This document shows, in pieces, positions 18,308 to 28,500 of a stretch of 64,000 bases of DNA. Positions within the stretch are counted from its first letter, which is position 1, and every line of letters begins with the position of its first letter. The notes under the pieces were generated by a model, which was given only the letters and a program-made list of their open reading frames with translations, did not search any database and was not told where the DNA came from. Location of the stretch: assembly GCA_947459295.1 (NCBI GenBank), contig CANHCY010000005.1, positions 21,602 through 85,601 of the forward strand, written 5' to 3'. The translations under genes and the position numbers were made by a program. The stretch comes from Chitinophagaceae bacterium. GTDB taxonomy: Bacteria; Bacteroidota; Bacteroidia; Chitinophagales; Chitinophagaceae.

Positions 18308-19255
18308 ATGAAAAAAGTCATACAATATATTGGGATTGCAATTGTAGCAATTATAGTGGTCGTTGTTGTTGGAATTTTGGCGCTAGCAGAATCAGATAAA
18401 AAATTAGAAACACTACTGCCTATTTATACGAGTAAAGAATCAAAATTTTTGCCCGTATTAGGTATGCAGGTACATTATACAATAGAAGGGCCCGAGTCAG
18501 ATACGGTTCCACTTGTGCTAATACACGGAACATCGGCATCCCTTCATACCTGGGATAGTTTAACACTACTTCTAAAAGACAAAAAGAAAGTTATTCGTTT
18601 TGACCTACCTGCTTTTGGGTTAACCGGGCCCAATAAAGAAAACACATACAATGCAGATGTCTATAACATTTTTGTGGATTCGGTATTAGAAAAATTAAAA
18701 GTTACATCATGTATAGTAGCTGGAAACTCACTAGGGGGAAGCATTGCATGGCATTACGCGCTATATAACAAAACAAGGGTTCAGCAGCTAATATTGCTTG
18801 ATGCAAGTGGGTATCCAAAAAAAAATGAAAAAGGATCTCTTGGATTTAAAATTGCAAGCATGCCAGTTATCAATAATTTATTATTATGGGTAACGCCTAA
18901 ATTTTTAGTCAAAAAAAGTTTAGAGGGTGTTTTTGTAGATAAAGCTAAAATCAATGACGAATCCATTAATCGTTACCACGATTTATTATTAAGAGAGGGC
19001 AACAGAAAAGCGGCGCTTTCCATTTTTAAGGGCGGCTTTAGAGCAAACCCTACGCCCATCAAAACAATTCAAATTCCTACACTTATTATTTGGGGCGATC
19101 AGGATCAGCTCATCAACGTTTCCAATGCATATCTTTTTAATAAAGACATCAAAGGAAGTAAGCTAGTTGTATTAAAAAATGTTGGACATGCGCCAATGGA
19201 AGAAACGCCTATTAAAGTAGCTGCAGCCATTCGTGCATTTTTAAATACCCCCTAG
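18308..19255 (+). CDS. Membrane-anchored alpha/beta-fold hydrolase
   Basis: A 315-residue protein. The N-terminal hydrophobic helix (YIGIAIVAIIVVVVVGILAL) is probably a membrane anchor. The alpha/beta-hydrolase core shows an oxyanion-hole segment LIHGTSAS, nucleophile elbow G-N-S-L-G-G, acid in IWGDQDQLI and a catalytic His in VGHAPMEE. Such proteins are lipase or esterase relatives (MhpC-type), and no substrate can be named. The gene begins 5 bases after the thioredoxin-fold gene and forms a three-gene unit with it and the FG-GAP gene. Its 3' end overlaps the convergent rmuC gene by 4 bases. Confidence 0.85.
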   Translation: MKKVIQYIGIAIVAIIVVVVVGILALAESDKKLETLLPIYTSKESKFLPVLGMQVHYTIEGPESDTVPLVLIHGTSASLHTWDSLTLLLKDKKKVIRFDLPAFGLTGPNKENTYNADVYNIFVDSVLEKLKVTSCIVAGNSLGGSIAWHYALYNKTRVQQLILLDASGYPKKNEKGSLGFKIASMPVINNLLLWVTPKFLVKKSLEGVFVDKAKINDESINRYHDLLLREGNRKAALSIFKGGFRANPTPIKTIQIPTLIIWGDQDQLINVSNAYLFNKDIKGSKLVVLKNVGHAPMEETPIKVAAAIRAFLNTP

Positions 19256-20523
19256 TCAAGCGCTATGCCCGGATTTTCGAGGGCATTTGAACTATCTGGT
19301 GCATCATTTAAAACCTCTACATCCCTTAATTGTCGCTGAATAGCGCGGGTGCGCACACCCACTACTTCATCAAGTTGCTTGAGACCATTTTGAATATTGC
19401 CTTGCGCTTTTTCAATAAGGCCGCCAAATTTTTCAAATTCGGTTTTTACATTGCCCAGCACTTTCCAAACCTCACCACTTCTCTTTTGAATAGCGAGTGT
19501 TTTAAAGCCCATTTGCAAACTATTTAAAATTGCGGCTAGCGTACTTGGACCCGTCACTACTATTTTATAATTACGCTGTAAATCTTCGAGTAAGCTAGCT
19601 TTTCTTACTACTTCTGCATAAATGCCCTCAAATGGTAAGAATAGAATTCCAAAATCGGTGGTATTAGGTGGATCAATGTATTTATCAGAAATATCTTTGG
19701 CCATTTTTTTAATGGTTTGCTCTAAATTTTTTTGCGCTACTTCTATCTGTGTAATATCAGAAGTATCATAAGCGTTTTGTAATTGCTCATATACATCTTT
19801 AGGAAATTTAGCATCGATAGGAAGCCAGACCTGTTTGTTGTTATCATCTCGCCCAGGTAATTTAATGGCAAATTCTACAATGTCTGCACTGTTTTGTTTG
19901 GTTTTAACATTGGCTGCATACTGCTCTGGTGCTAGTATTTGCTCTAACAGCATGGCTAGCTGCACTTCACCAATGCCACCGCGCATTTTAACGTTACTCA
20001 ACACTTTTTTTAATCCGCCTACATCATTTGCAAGTGTTTTCATTTCTCCAAGTCCAAGCTGGACGGCTTCTAATTGTTTACCCACCGCTTCAAAGGATTG
20101 ACCCAGTCTTTCATTTAACGTTTTTTGAAGTTTTTCATCCACTGTCTCCCGCATTTGCTCTAGCTTTTTTTCGGTTTGTTGTACCAGTTTAGATTGGCCT
20201 TCTGTTAAATCGGTAAATTTATTTTTAAGCTCTTGTGTTAAATCAATTAAGCCAGTTCTTAAATCATCTCTATTGTGCTTATGATTGGCATCCGTTTTTT
20301 GAATAAGACCGTCAAGTCCAGATTGCAAAGTACCATTGATCTCTGTTCTATTTATACTAAAATCTGTTTTTATCGAATGCTCTAGTTGTGCAATTTTTGA
20401 TTGTAGTACGGCCATTTCGTTTTGCAAACCTGCACCAGTATTGGATTTTAATAGAAGCAGGATGACGAGTAAAAGCGATACGCTACTAACGGCAAGCGAA
20501 GCATATAAAACAAATTCGTTCAT
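19252..20523 (-). CDS. rmuC: DNA recombination protein RmuC homologue
   Basis: Start chosen at the ATG at 20523 (MNEFVLYASLAVSSV), which puts the membrane helix at the usual position; a start 7 codons upstream is also possible. The protein is about 423 residues. After the helix comes a long coiled coil (residues about 35-170). The conserved RmuC domain follows, with LPGRDDNNKQVWLPIDAKFP, DKYIDPPNTTDFGILFLPFEGIYAEV, and GPSTLAAILNSLQMGFKTLA. RmuC proteins have a PD-(D/E)XK-nuclease-like fold and limit inversions and rearrangements; the D-A-K in IDAKFP is part of that site. It is the last gene of a leftward row with mnmH upstream (about 85-base gap). Confidence 0.93.
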   Translation of the reverse strand: MNEFVLYASLAVSSVSLLLVILLLLKSNTGAGLQNEMAVLQSKIAQLEHSIKTDFSINRTEINGTLQSGLDGLIQKTDANHKHNRDDLRTGLIDLTQELKNKFTDLTEGQSKLVQQTEKKLEQMRETVDEKLQKTLNERLGQSFEAVGKQLEAVQLGLGEMKTLANDVGGLKKVLSNVKMRGGIGEVQLAMLLEQILAPEQYAANVKTKQNSADIVEFAIKLPGRDDNNKQVWLPIDAKFPKDVYEQLQNAYDTSDITQIEVAQKNLEQTIKKMAKDISDKYIDPPNTTDFGILFLPFEGIYAEVVRKASLLEDLQRNYKIVVTGPSTLAAILNSLQMGFKTLAIQKRSGEVWKVLGNVKTEFEKFGGLIEKAQGNIQNGLKQLDEVVGVRTRAIQRQLRDVEVLNDAPDSSNALENPGIALD

Positions 20524-20608
20524 ACATAAAATTTTAGAAATCAAAGATACGCGCAGTGTCCTCCACCTATTGGAGCACCATCATTATTTAACAAAAAAAT
20601 GTAACGGT

Positions 20609-21664
20609 TTATTGTAAGCCAACTCCGGCTAATAAAGTAGCTGCATTTGCATCTGCGTCAACAGTAGGTGCTTCAATTTTATGAATCAACGTTTCTGCAT
20701 TTTCTCTATTATAGGCGCCCTTTAAGTATAATTTATCATAGTAGGTAAGCAGTATATTAAAACTACTTTCAACATCGTCTTCTATTAAAAAATTAATGGC
20801 CGTTTTTGTTTCCAATCCACCCAATCTTTTTTTGATTCGAAGAATGGCGCTCATCAATTTATCTTTTTCAAATTTACCATATCCCTTCAAAATAAATTGA
20901 AGCCTTTGTGAAAATGAAATATCTAAAAAATACAATTTACTTTTTCTGATTTGCTCAAATAGTTGAGCAGGTATATTTACAAGACCAATACGCCTACTTT
21001 CATCTTCTATCCAAATGTAAGCGTGGCTTGCAGTTATTTTATATAGTGACTGTGCCAATAAATTTTCAAACTGCTCTTGTGATGGTTGTACGGGCTGACC
21101 TAAATTTCCAAATGTAGAACCCTTATGGTGCGCAAGACCTTCTAAATCAATAATAGGCTCATTTGATGCTTGAAGGGCATGCAAGATTTCTGTTTTGCCA
21201 GATCCTGTATAACCACCAATCACTTTAAAATGGTACTCCAAGGTAAATTGAGCTAATACCCAGTTGCGGTAAGCTTTATAGCCGCCCGCGAGTGTGTACA
21301 CCGTATAACCGTATAAATCTAAAAGCCATGCCACGCCGGCACTGCGCATGCCTCCACGCCAACAGTGTACGAGTACTACTTTATTGTTAGGATCTGGGCT
21401 AGCTGCTAGCATCGCCTCCACTTCAGAAACCATTGAAGCCATTTTGACCCCAAAATAGTTGAGACCTAATTTAATGGCAGGTTGCTTTCCTTGTTGTTTG
21501 TAAGCAGTGCCCACAACTTTTCGTTCTTCGTCTGTAAACAAGGGTAAAGAGTATGCGTTTTTCATATGCGCATGCGCATATTCAGATGGGCTTCGCACAT
21601 CCAAAATTGGATGCTGTTCCATCATGGAAACAAATTCTGTTATAGATATCCGTTTTACAGCCAT
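20609..21664 (-). CDS. mnmH: tRNA 2-selenouridine (geranyl-2-thiouridine) synthase
   Basis: A 351-residue protein with two domains. The N-terminal rhodanese has DVRSPSEYAHAHM and the catalytic Cys101 in VHCWRGGMRS. The C-terminal P-loop domain has the Walker A motif GGYTGSGKTE (residues 150-159). MnmH/SelU replaces sulfur with selenium at the wobble mnm5s2U of Lys, Glu and Gln tRNAs using selenophosphate, through a geranylated intermediate. No selD is in the window, so selenium use cannot be judged here. It sits 25 bases downstream of the EamA transporter gene on the same strand. Confidence 0.93.
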   Translation of the reverse strand: MAVKRISITEFVSMMEQHPILDVRSPSEYAHAHMKNAYSLPLFTDEERKVVGTAYKQQGKQPAIKLGLNYFGVKMASMVSEVEAMLAASPDPNNKVVLVHCWRGGMRSAGVAWLLDLYGYTVYTLAGGYKAYRNWVLAQFTLEYHFKVIGGYTGSGKTEILHALQASNEPIIDLEGLAHHKGSTFGNLGQPVQPSQEQFENLLAQSLYKITASHAYIWIEDESRRIGLVNIPAQLFEQIRKSKLYFLDISFSQRLQFILKGYGKFEKDKLMSAILRIKKRLGGLETKTAINFLIEDDVESSFNILLTYYDKLYLKGAYNRENAETLIHKIEAPTVDADANAATLLAGVGLQ

Positions 21665-21688
21665 CCTTACAAATATAAAGAAACGCTG

Positions 21689-22576
21689 TTAGATTGCTTT
21701 TTTTCTATTCACTAAATAAACACCCGAAAAAATAAGTACCGCTGCAGCTGCTTTAATAAATGTAAAATGCTCGCCCGCAAAAACCATTGCGATAATGGTT
21801 GCAAAAACGGGTTGCGTATAAATGTAAGCACCCGTTACAGATGGACCCAGCTCCTGCAAACCATACACCGTAAATAAATACGATAAAAAAGTAACAAGGA
21901 GTACCACAAACGCAAGTGCTAACCACTGTGGGGTTCCAAACAAAGACCAATCGGTGGCTACAAAATCAGGAACTGCGATAGGTAAAATAAAAATGCTGCC
22001 AAATGTAAATACCCAGCGTAATACATGGAGTGCATTGTATTTTTCCATAAGTGGTTTTACGAGCACCATATAAAATGCATAAGAAATAGCATTGATAAGA
22101 ATAAACAAATCACCAAGTAAACTACTGCCATTATTTGATTGACCATCTTTAATAAGTACGAGTAAAGTGGCACCCCCAATACCAAGCAATAAGCCAATCA
22201 ATTTATTGATACTAAATTTTTCGCCAATTAGCCAAATGGCAATAATGGTAATAAATATTGGTGTTGCTAATGAAAGTAAAGAACTATGAATCGCCGATGT
22301 TAATGCCAATCCTTTTACAAACATAATTTGATTGATGGCTACACCTGTGATACCACAAAGTATAAATAAGGGAATATCTTTTTTATCGATAGATACTTTT
22401 GATGGCTTGAATAATAACAAAGACCAAAATAATACAAGACTCACCACCACACGCACTACATTTAAAGAATAGGGCGCTAAATAAGCGGGCGTAATTGTTT
22501 TTATAACCGCGTACCCAGCTCCAAAAATTAAATTGGCAATTAATACAGCAAGATGTGCCTTTGTTTTTGAATTCAT
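21689..22576 (-). CDS. EamA/DMT-family inner-membrane transporter
   Basis: About 295 residues with ten hydrophobic helices in two EamA repeats. The first begins at HLAVLIANLIFGAGYAVIK and the second near GDLFILINAISYAFYMVLVKP. The chain ends in a basic tail (NRKKAI). The start is set to the ATG at 22574-22576, because ATGA there overlaps the stop of the upstream glycosyltransferase gene, a classic coupling arrangement; an in-frame start 6 codons earlier is less likely. The family exports amino acids, purines or other small metabolites. No substrate can be assigned. Confidence 0.9.
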   Translation of the reverse strand: MNSKTKAHLAVLIANLIFGAGYAVIKTITPAYLAPYSLNVVRVVVSLVLFWSLLLFKPSKVSIDKKDIPLFILCGITGVAINQIMFVKGLALTSAIHSSLLSLATPIFITIIAIWLIGEKFSINKLIGLLLGIGGATLLVLIKDGQSNNGSSLLGDLFILINAISYAFYMVLVKPLMEKYNALHVLRWVFTFGSIFILPIAVPDFVATDWSLFGTPQWLALAFVVLLVTFLSYLFTVYGLQELGPSVTGAYIYTQPVFATIIAMVFAGEHFTFIKAAAAVLIFSGVYLVNRKKAI

Positions 22577-23622
22577 GTGGCAAATATAAAGCAATGCTTG
22601 TCTGCGTTATCATTAAGTGTGTTAAGGTCAAATGAAGCCTGATGAGTCATTACAGCCATTTGACGACTAGCTAACGATGAGGCTAAATACTCCTGCTCTG
22701 TTTGACCGGGCGTGGGAACTAATATCATTTTTTTGTGTAGCGGTAATAATTCCATGATTGTAGAATATCCACTGCGGCACACAATATATTCAGACTGCAT
22801 AATGATGTCTAGCAAATCTTGACCACGCGCATAACGCAGTCTGGTCAGCGACTCTTTTATTTGATAATGATTGGGTAAATCGGAAGGCCTTCCTTCTATT
22901 AGTATGGAAGGTTCATGTAAACCTGCTGCCCCAGATTCTATTAAATTTTGTAGCATCGTTCGTTGTGGCTCTGGACCTGATAATAAAAAACAAAATTTAT
23001 ATTTTATTGGTGGTGCAGTATTGGATGCCTTTTGTAAAACACTAAACTGGCTTAGTGGACCAATATAAGTTACCGGTATATTTGGCATGACAGCAGGGTG
23101 AGACAAATCCGCTGCAAAGCCAGGGAAATCAAGCGTGTCAGGAACCCAGCATTCCGAAAATTTATTAATAAAATAGTACTGTAGTTTTTGAATAATGTTT
23201 TCCGCCCACTTAAATGGCGCTTTAACAATCAATTGATGGGTAATAAAAGTAGTTGTCAATTGACTATTGAATAATCCATACCTATTATCTGATATCACTT
23301 GATCAAACGCTGTTACATGCGCTTGTAACCAGCGGTGTTCTTTGTAAATAGCGATAGCAATTTTAGGTAATTGAAAAAATAAAACAACAGGGAGCCACCA
23401 AGCTTTTTTGCTATACCGGATATTATATTTTGGTGCCTTTACATAGGTGTTATTGGGGAAATAATATTGTAATAATTTTTTTTGAGGGCCATCAGCAGCA
23501 ATAGTAACTATGTGGCCTTTTTCAATACAATCATGGATAATAGGCACACATCTAGAGGCATGTCCAAGTCCCCAATCGAGTGGGGCAATTAAAATTCGTT
23601 GTATGGGCGCCTCTGTTTTGAT
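22573..23622 (-). CDS. GT28-like glycosyltransferase with apparent non-ATG start
   Basis: The first standard start is the GTG at 23547. In-frame codons upstream of it still encode a typical GT-B N-terminus, IQRILIAPLDWGLGHASRC, with the glycine-rich turn that binds the acceptor. The frame stays open back to a TAG at 23632-23634 and contains no ATG, GTG or TTG. Initiation must therefore use a rare codon such as ATC at 23620-23622 (MKTEAPIQ...), or the sequence carries an error. The C-terminal half shows FLLSGPEPQR, SEYIVCRSGYSTIMELL and LVPTPGQTEQEYLA, a nucleotide-sugar site like MurG and MGDG synthases. Donor and acceptor are unknown. Confidence 0.8.
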   Translation of the reverse strand: MKTEAPIQRILIAPLDWGLGHASRCVPIIHDCIEKGHIVTIAADGPQKKLLQYYFPNNTYVKAPKYNIRYSKKAWWLPVVLFFQLPKIAIAIYKEHRWLQAHVTAFDQVISDNRYGLFNSQLTTTFITHQLIVKAPFKWAENIIQKLQYYFINKFSECWVPDTLDFPGFAADLSHPAVMPNIPVTYIGPLSQFSVLQKASNTAPPIKYKFCFLLSGPEPQRTMLQNLIESGAAGLHEPSILIEGRPSDLPNHYQIKESLTRLRYARGQDLLDIIMQSEYIVCRSGYSTIMELLPLHKKMILVPTPGQTEQEYLASSLASRQMAVMTHQASFDLNTLNDNADKHCFIFAT

Positions 23623-23661
23623 GGTAAATGGCTAAATTTTTACGTAATTTAGTATTCAATT

Positions 23662-23790
23662 ATGAAATACAGTCTACTTAAAATTATTATCATCACCCTT
23701 GTGATGGCTGTTATGGCCTCTTCTTGCAGCGTTTTAAAGCCTGGCTATCAGCGGAAAGGCGGTTGCGGCTGCGCAAAAGATGTTAGATAA
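23662..23790 (+). CDS. Small lipoprotein, 42 residues
   Basis: An ATG at 23662 opens a 42-codon frame. It encodes a positively charged start (MKYSLLK), a hydrophobic stretch (IIIITLVMAVMA) and the lipobox A-S-S-C with the lipid-modified Cys at 22. A short mature peptide of 21 residues remains, carrying a G-G-C-G-C motif near its end. It lies alone between the divergent glycosyltransferase start and the convergent symporter gene, which fits a real gene rather than chance. I recall similar tiny lipoproteins with terminal CGC motifs in Bacteroidota; no function is known to me. Confidence 0.65.
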   Translation: MKYSLLKIIIITLVMAVMASSCSVLKPGYQRKGGCGCAKDVR

Positions 23791-23792
23791 GC

Positions 23793-25493
23793 TTACCAGA
23801 ATTTAACGTATAAGGCACTTAAGAGCATCAGTATGATTACGATCAGCACCAGTGTTGATTTGCTTACCTTAAACATGCTTGCATCAATTTCAAATGCTTT
23901 AGGGTTTACTTTAGGACCTGCCATACTTACGATCACCATGATAATTATTGTAAGTACAAATGACCAACCCATATTTATTAAAAATGGAATTTCATAAGCG
24001 CCGCTTTTATTCAGGTACGCGGTATACATGATGTTTTCTGTTCCAAAAAGTGGAATTGCATAACTATTAAAAAATATAGCTAATAAAAATCCAGTAATTA
24101 AACCTGTCATAGCAGCTGCACCAGTGGTGCGCTTCCAGAAAAATCCTAATATAAACATGGCAAATACACCCGGGCTAATAAAGCCAGTGTATTTTTGAAT
24201 AAATGTAAATCCACCTTCGCCACCGATACCCAATAAATCTTTCCAAGTAAATATAACGGCAATAACCATTGAAATAAATACGGTTAAACGGCCTGTCCAT
24301 ACCAACTTTTTTTCGTCGGCATGTTGGTTGATGTATTTTTTGTAAATATCTAAAGTAAAAATGGTTGAAATACTATTTGCCTTACCTGCTAGTGATGCTA
24401 CAATCGCAGCAGTGAGTGCAGCAATCGCTAGTCCTTTTAAGCCAGCCGGTAAAAATGCAAGTATCGCAGAGTAAGCGCCGTCTTTCCCACCTTCAAAACC
24501 TGCTAACTGACCATTTTTATAAAGTACAAATGCTGCAATACCCGGAAGCATTACAATAACAGGCATAAATAATTTCATGAAGCCAGCAAACAAGATCCCT
24601 TTTCTTGCCGTTTCTAATTGTGCGCCAAGTGCGCGTTGTGTGATGTACTGATTACAGCCCCAATAATTTAAATTCAAGATCCATTGGCCTGCAAAATACA
24701 TGGCAATGCCAGGTAAAATAATATACTTATCTCTTGCCAACTGCCCAGCAGCACTCATATCAGTATTATTGGGTTTTGGTAAAATTAAATGGAAGTGTTC
24801 TGGGGCTTGTGATAGCAAGGTATTAAATCCTGCTAGTGCGCTGCCATCCACTACATGATTGATACGTTGATCTACAATTTCTAATGCCATGTACACGGTT
24901 GCAAAACCACCAATAATTAAAACGGCAACCTGAATTACATCGGTGTATCCAATTACTTTCATGCCCCCAAGTGTAATAATAAGCGCCATCAGCATAAGTC
25001 CAATCATTACGAGGTGTAAATAATCGCCACCTAATAGTCCATTGATGGCAACGGCGCCTAAATACAAAATAGAAGTAAAGTTTACAAACACATACAACAG
25101 CAACCAAAATATAGCCATTACAAGCGCCACAGATTCGTTATACCTCGTTTTTAAAAACTGAGGCATCGTGTAAATCTTGTTCTTCAAATAAATAGGTATG
25201 AACCAAACAGCGATAATGATTAACCCAAGTGCCGCTATCCATTCGTAGGCTGCAATAGCAACACCCACAAAAAAGCCTTCGCCACTCATCCCAATAAACT
25301 GCTCTGCAGAAATATTAGAGGCAATTAATGAGGCTCCAATAGCCCACCAGGTAAGCGATCCTTCGGCTAAAAAAAAATCTTGAGACGCCGATACGGTATC
25401 TTTCTTTTTTCGGTACACCCAATAACCATAACTAGCAACTATTAAAAAATAAAGTACAAAAACAATTTTATCTGATAGTGCTAATGAACTCAT
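23793..25493 (-). CDS. Sodium:solute symporter (SSS/SGLT-type)
   Basis: A 566-residue protein with about 14 membrane helices. Recognisable SSS features are GEGFFVGVAIAAYEWIAALGLI, the QFLKTRYN loop after helix 3, the YTDVIQVAVLIIGG helix, and LIASNISAEQFIGMSG near the start in the sodium-site helix. Length and motifs fit the SGLT-like sugar or myo-inositol branch rather than proline symporters. It would bring sugars across the inner membrane. It lies 49 bases downstream of a VPS10 gene and beyond it the fucose region, so a sugar substrate is likely but not shown. Confidence 0.9.
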   Translation of the reverse strand: MSSLALSDKIVFVLYFLIVASYGYWVYRKKKDTVSASQDFFLAEGSLTWWAIGASLIASNISAEQFIGMSGEGFFVGVAIAAYEWIAALGLIIIAVWFIPIYLKNKIYTMPQFLKTRYNESVALVMAIFWLLLYVFVNFTSILYLGAVAINGLLGGDYLHLVMIGLMLMALIITLGGMKVIGYTDVIQVAVLIIGGFATVYMALEIVDQRINHVVDGSALAGFNTLLSQAPEHFHLILPKPNNTDMSAAGQLARDKYIILPGIAMYFAGQWILNLNYWGCNQYITQRALGAQLETARKGILFAGFMKLFMPVIVMLPGIAAFVLYKNGQLAGFEGGKDGAYSAILAFLPAGLKGLAIAALTAAIVASLAGKANSISTIFTLDIYKKYINQHADEKKLVWTGRLTVFISMVIAVIFTWKDLLGIGGEGGFTFIQKYTGFISPGVFAMFILGFFWKRTTGAAAMTGLITGFLLAIFFNSYAIPLFGTENIMYTAYLNKSGAYEIPFLINMGWSFVLTIIIMVIVSMAGPKVNPKAFEIDASMFKVSKSTLVLIVIILMLLSALYVKFW

Positions 25494-25542
25494 AATTGGT
25501 TGCTAGTTATGATTGTAAAAATATTGGGGTATTAAAATTTAT

Positions 25543-28500
25543 TTATTCGATTGTTTTGTAGTCTTTGAAGATTTTAACAGGCGCCGCTTCTGCAAGTGTT
25601 CTCAATGTTTTCCATGTACCATCAAAAAACTTATTGGCTCGTGTTATTACTTCGCCAACTTTTTGCTCAGCAAATGCAATAAGTCTGTCTTCTTGTGCAC
25701 CAGGTGCTACCGGCTTACCCATCACTGTCATTCTAGCCTCACCAAAAACACTGCTTACTGTTACTTGAGGAATGTTTCCGTAACCTTGTTTGGTTTGTGG
25801 TTTGCCATTAAGCATTTCTCTAATCGCTTTTAATTCATCCTTAGCAGCTGTTACAGTTTTGCGAATGGTATCTGCTGCTTTTTTATCCATATCTCTTAGG
25901 TTGGCTTCAATTTTAGCAATGATACCATCTGCTTCTGTCATACGCTCATTTAACGTATTTAGTTTTTCGGTGGTTTTATCTAGACGTGCATTTGCTTTTC
26001 TGATGGCGTCACGCACTTCCTTAGAAGTTGGTGCAAATGGATCATCATTTACAACAAGCATGGTGCTATCAGAAAAATTACGACCAACACTTACGACTAC
26101 TTTATAAGTTCCTGGATCCACTGGTAAACCTGGTGCTTCTTGAGGTGCACCACCGCCAAATCCAGCGCCGCCGCCCATTCTACCACCTCTTCCACCACCG
26201 CCACTTGCACGAAGTCCACGACCTTCCATACCCCAGAAATATCTATTATAACCAGAATCTGTTTTTGTACGAATGGTTCTTACAAGTGTATTGCTAGCAT
26301 CATAAAAACGAAGCATAGCGGTGTCTCCGATAGCATTTTTACCAGTATCAGATGCAGCTTTATTTACATAAAAACTAATTGGTAATCCAGCTCTTTTATT
26401 TTCACCTTCGTAGGTACCCCAAACGCTATACTCGATACCCATTGCGTTTTTACGGTGTGCTTGGTAACCAGCTGGCGCATTAAATACAGTTACTTTATTT
26501 GAAAATACTTTACCCATATTAGCAGCTGCTTTTCTTAAGCCACCTATATCATCTAAAATATAAATAGCTCTACCGAAAGTTGCAATGACTAAATCGTTTT
26601 CTCTTTCTTGAATCGCTAAATCGTAGGTAGAAACTGAAGGATAATCATTTTTAAATTGTTGGAATGTTGCGGCGTTATCAAGACTAATCCATAAGCCTTG
26701 CTCGGTACCAACAAAAATTAAATTAGGTTGTGTTGGATCTTGTAATACACAAAGTGCATAGCCAATCACTTTTTTATCTTCTAGAATATTAGTCCATGTT
26801 TTACCAAAGTCGGTGGTTCTAAAAACAGTTGGCTTCATATTGCCTCTTCTGTAATCGTTGGCCACTACAAAAGCTTCTCCTGCATTAAAACGAGAAGCAC
26901 GAATTTGTGGAACCCATGCCCCAAGCGGCATTCCAGGGATTTTACCTCTAAAGTTAGTCCATGTTTTTCCACCATCTTGCGTTAATTGAACGTTACCATC
27001 ATCGGTACCTGCCCAAATAACACCTTGTTGTTTTGCAGAAGGTTCGATACAAATAATCGTGCAATAATTTTCAGCTCCAGTAATGTCTACGTTTAAGCCT
27101 CCATTATTAGACTGATCCATTTTTGCACTGTCGCGCGTTGTTAGATCATCAGAAATTTGTGTCCATGAAGCGCCCTTATCGATACTCTTGTTTACGAATT
27201 GAGAACCGTAATAGATTGTTTTTTTATCAAAAGGATCTTGAGCAATTGCTGCGTTCCAATTAAAACGCTGACGAACACCTGGTGCTGGACTTGGAGGACG
27301 AATGCTCCACTCTTCACCCGTTGCTAAATTATAACGGCCCACTGCTCCGCCTTGGCTCATGCTATATACCCAGTTTGCATCTTCTGCATCTGGAACCACA
27401 TCAAAACCATCACCACCACCAACACCTTGCCAATATGCATTTCTAATACCGCTGTTTACCCAAACGTATGCAGGACCATGCCAGCTTCCGTTATCTTGTA
27501 AACCACCCATTACATTGTAAGGAATTTTATTATCTACATTGATATGATAAAATTGTCCAAGTGGTAATTTCTCATCAAACTGCCATGTTTTACCACGGTC
27601 TCTTGAAATTCCAATACCACCATCATTACCATCAATAATAAAATTTCCGTTTTGTGGATGAATCCACCAAGCGTGGTGATCCGGATGAATACCGCTGTAA
27701 GGAATCACTGATTTAAATGTTTTACCAGCGTCTTCACTCACTGTAATCATTTGATTGATATTGTACAATCTGTTTTCGTTGGTTGGATCAATAGCGATGT
27801 CCTGAAAATAAAATGCACGGTTTGTAACAACCGTTGGATCACTATTTACAAGCTCCCATTTTAATCCACCATCTTCTGATTTATATAAACCATTTTTTGT
27901 TGCTTCTACAAGTGCATATACCCTGTTTGGATCGTTACGACCCACTGTAATACCTATGCGGCCTAGGTTTCCGTCAGGTAAACCATCTTCTTTTCCTAAT
28001 TTTTTAAATGTTTTACCACCATCATAGGTAACATAAAATCCACTTCCTTTTCCACCGCCTTGTAAGCTCCATGGCGTTCTTTGGTGTTGATACATGTTTA
28101 CAAATAACTTGTTTGGATTTACTGGATCCATCACCATATCACCTACACCACTGCTATCATTGGTGTGTAAAATAATTTTCCATGTTTGACCACCATCTGT
28201 TGTTTTGTATAATCCTCTTTCTGGATGTGGAACAAATGGATTACCAATAACACCAGCGTATACAACATCCGGATTTGTTGGATCAATAATGATGCGGTGG
28301 ATGTTTCTAGTTTTTTCTAGGCCCATACACTTCCATGTTTTACCACCATCTAAACTTTTATAAATACCTTCTCCTAAACTCACAGAATTTCTTGGATTAC
28401 CTTCTCCTGTTCCTGCCCAAACAATACTTGGATTACTTTGTGTAATTGCGACAGAACCAATATTTAAAATAGGTTGTTCATCAAAAATAGATGTCCAACT

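Noticed and set aside
26140..26385. Plus-strand frames in the Gly-rich part of the second VPS10 gene
   Set aside because: They are the antisense of a GGG-repeat region with biased composition; no signal or motif supports them.
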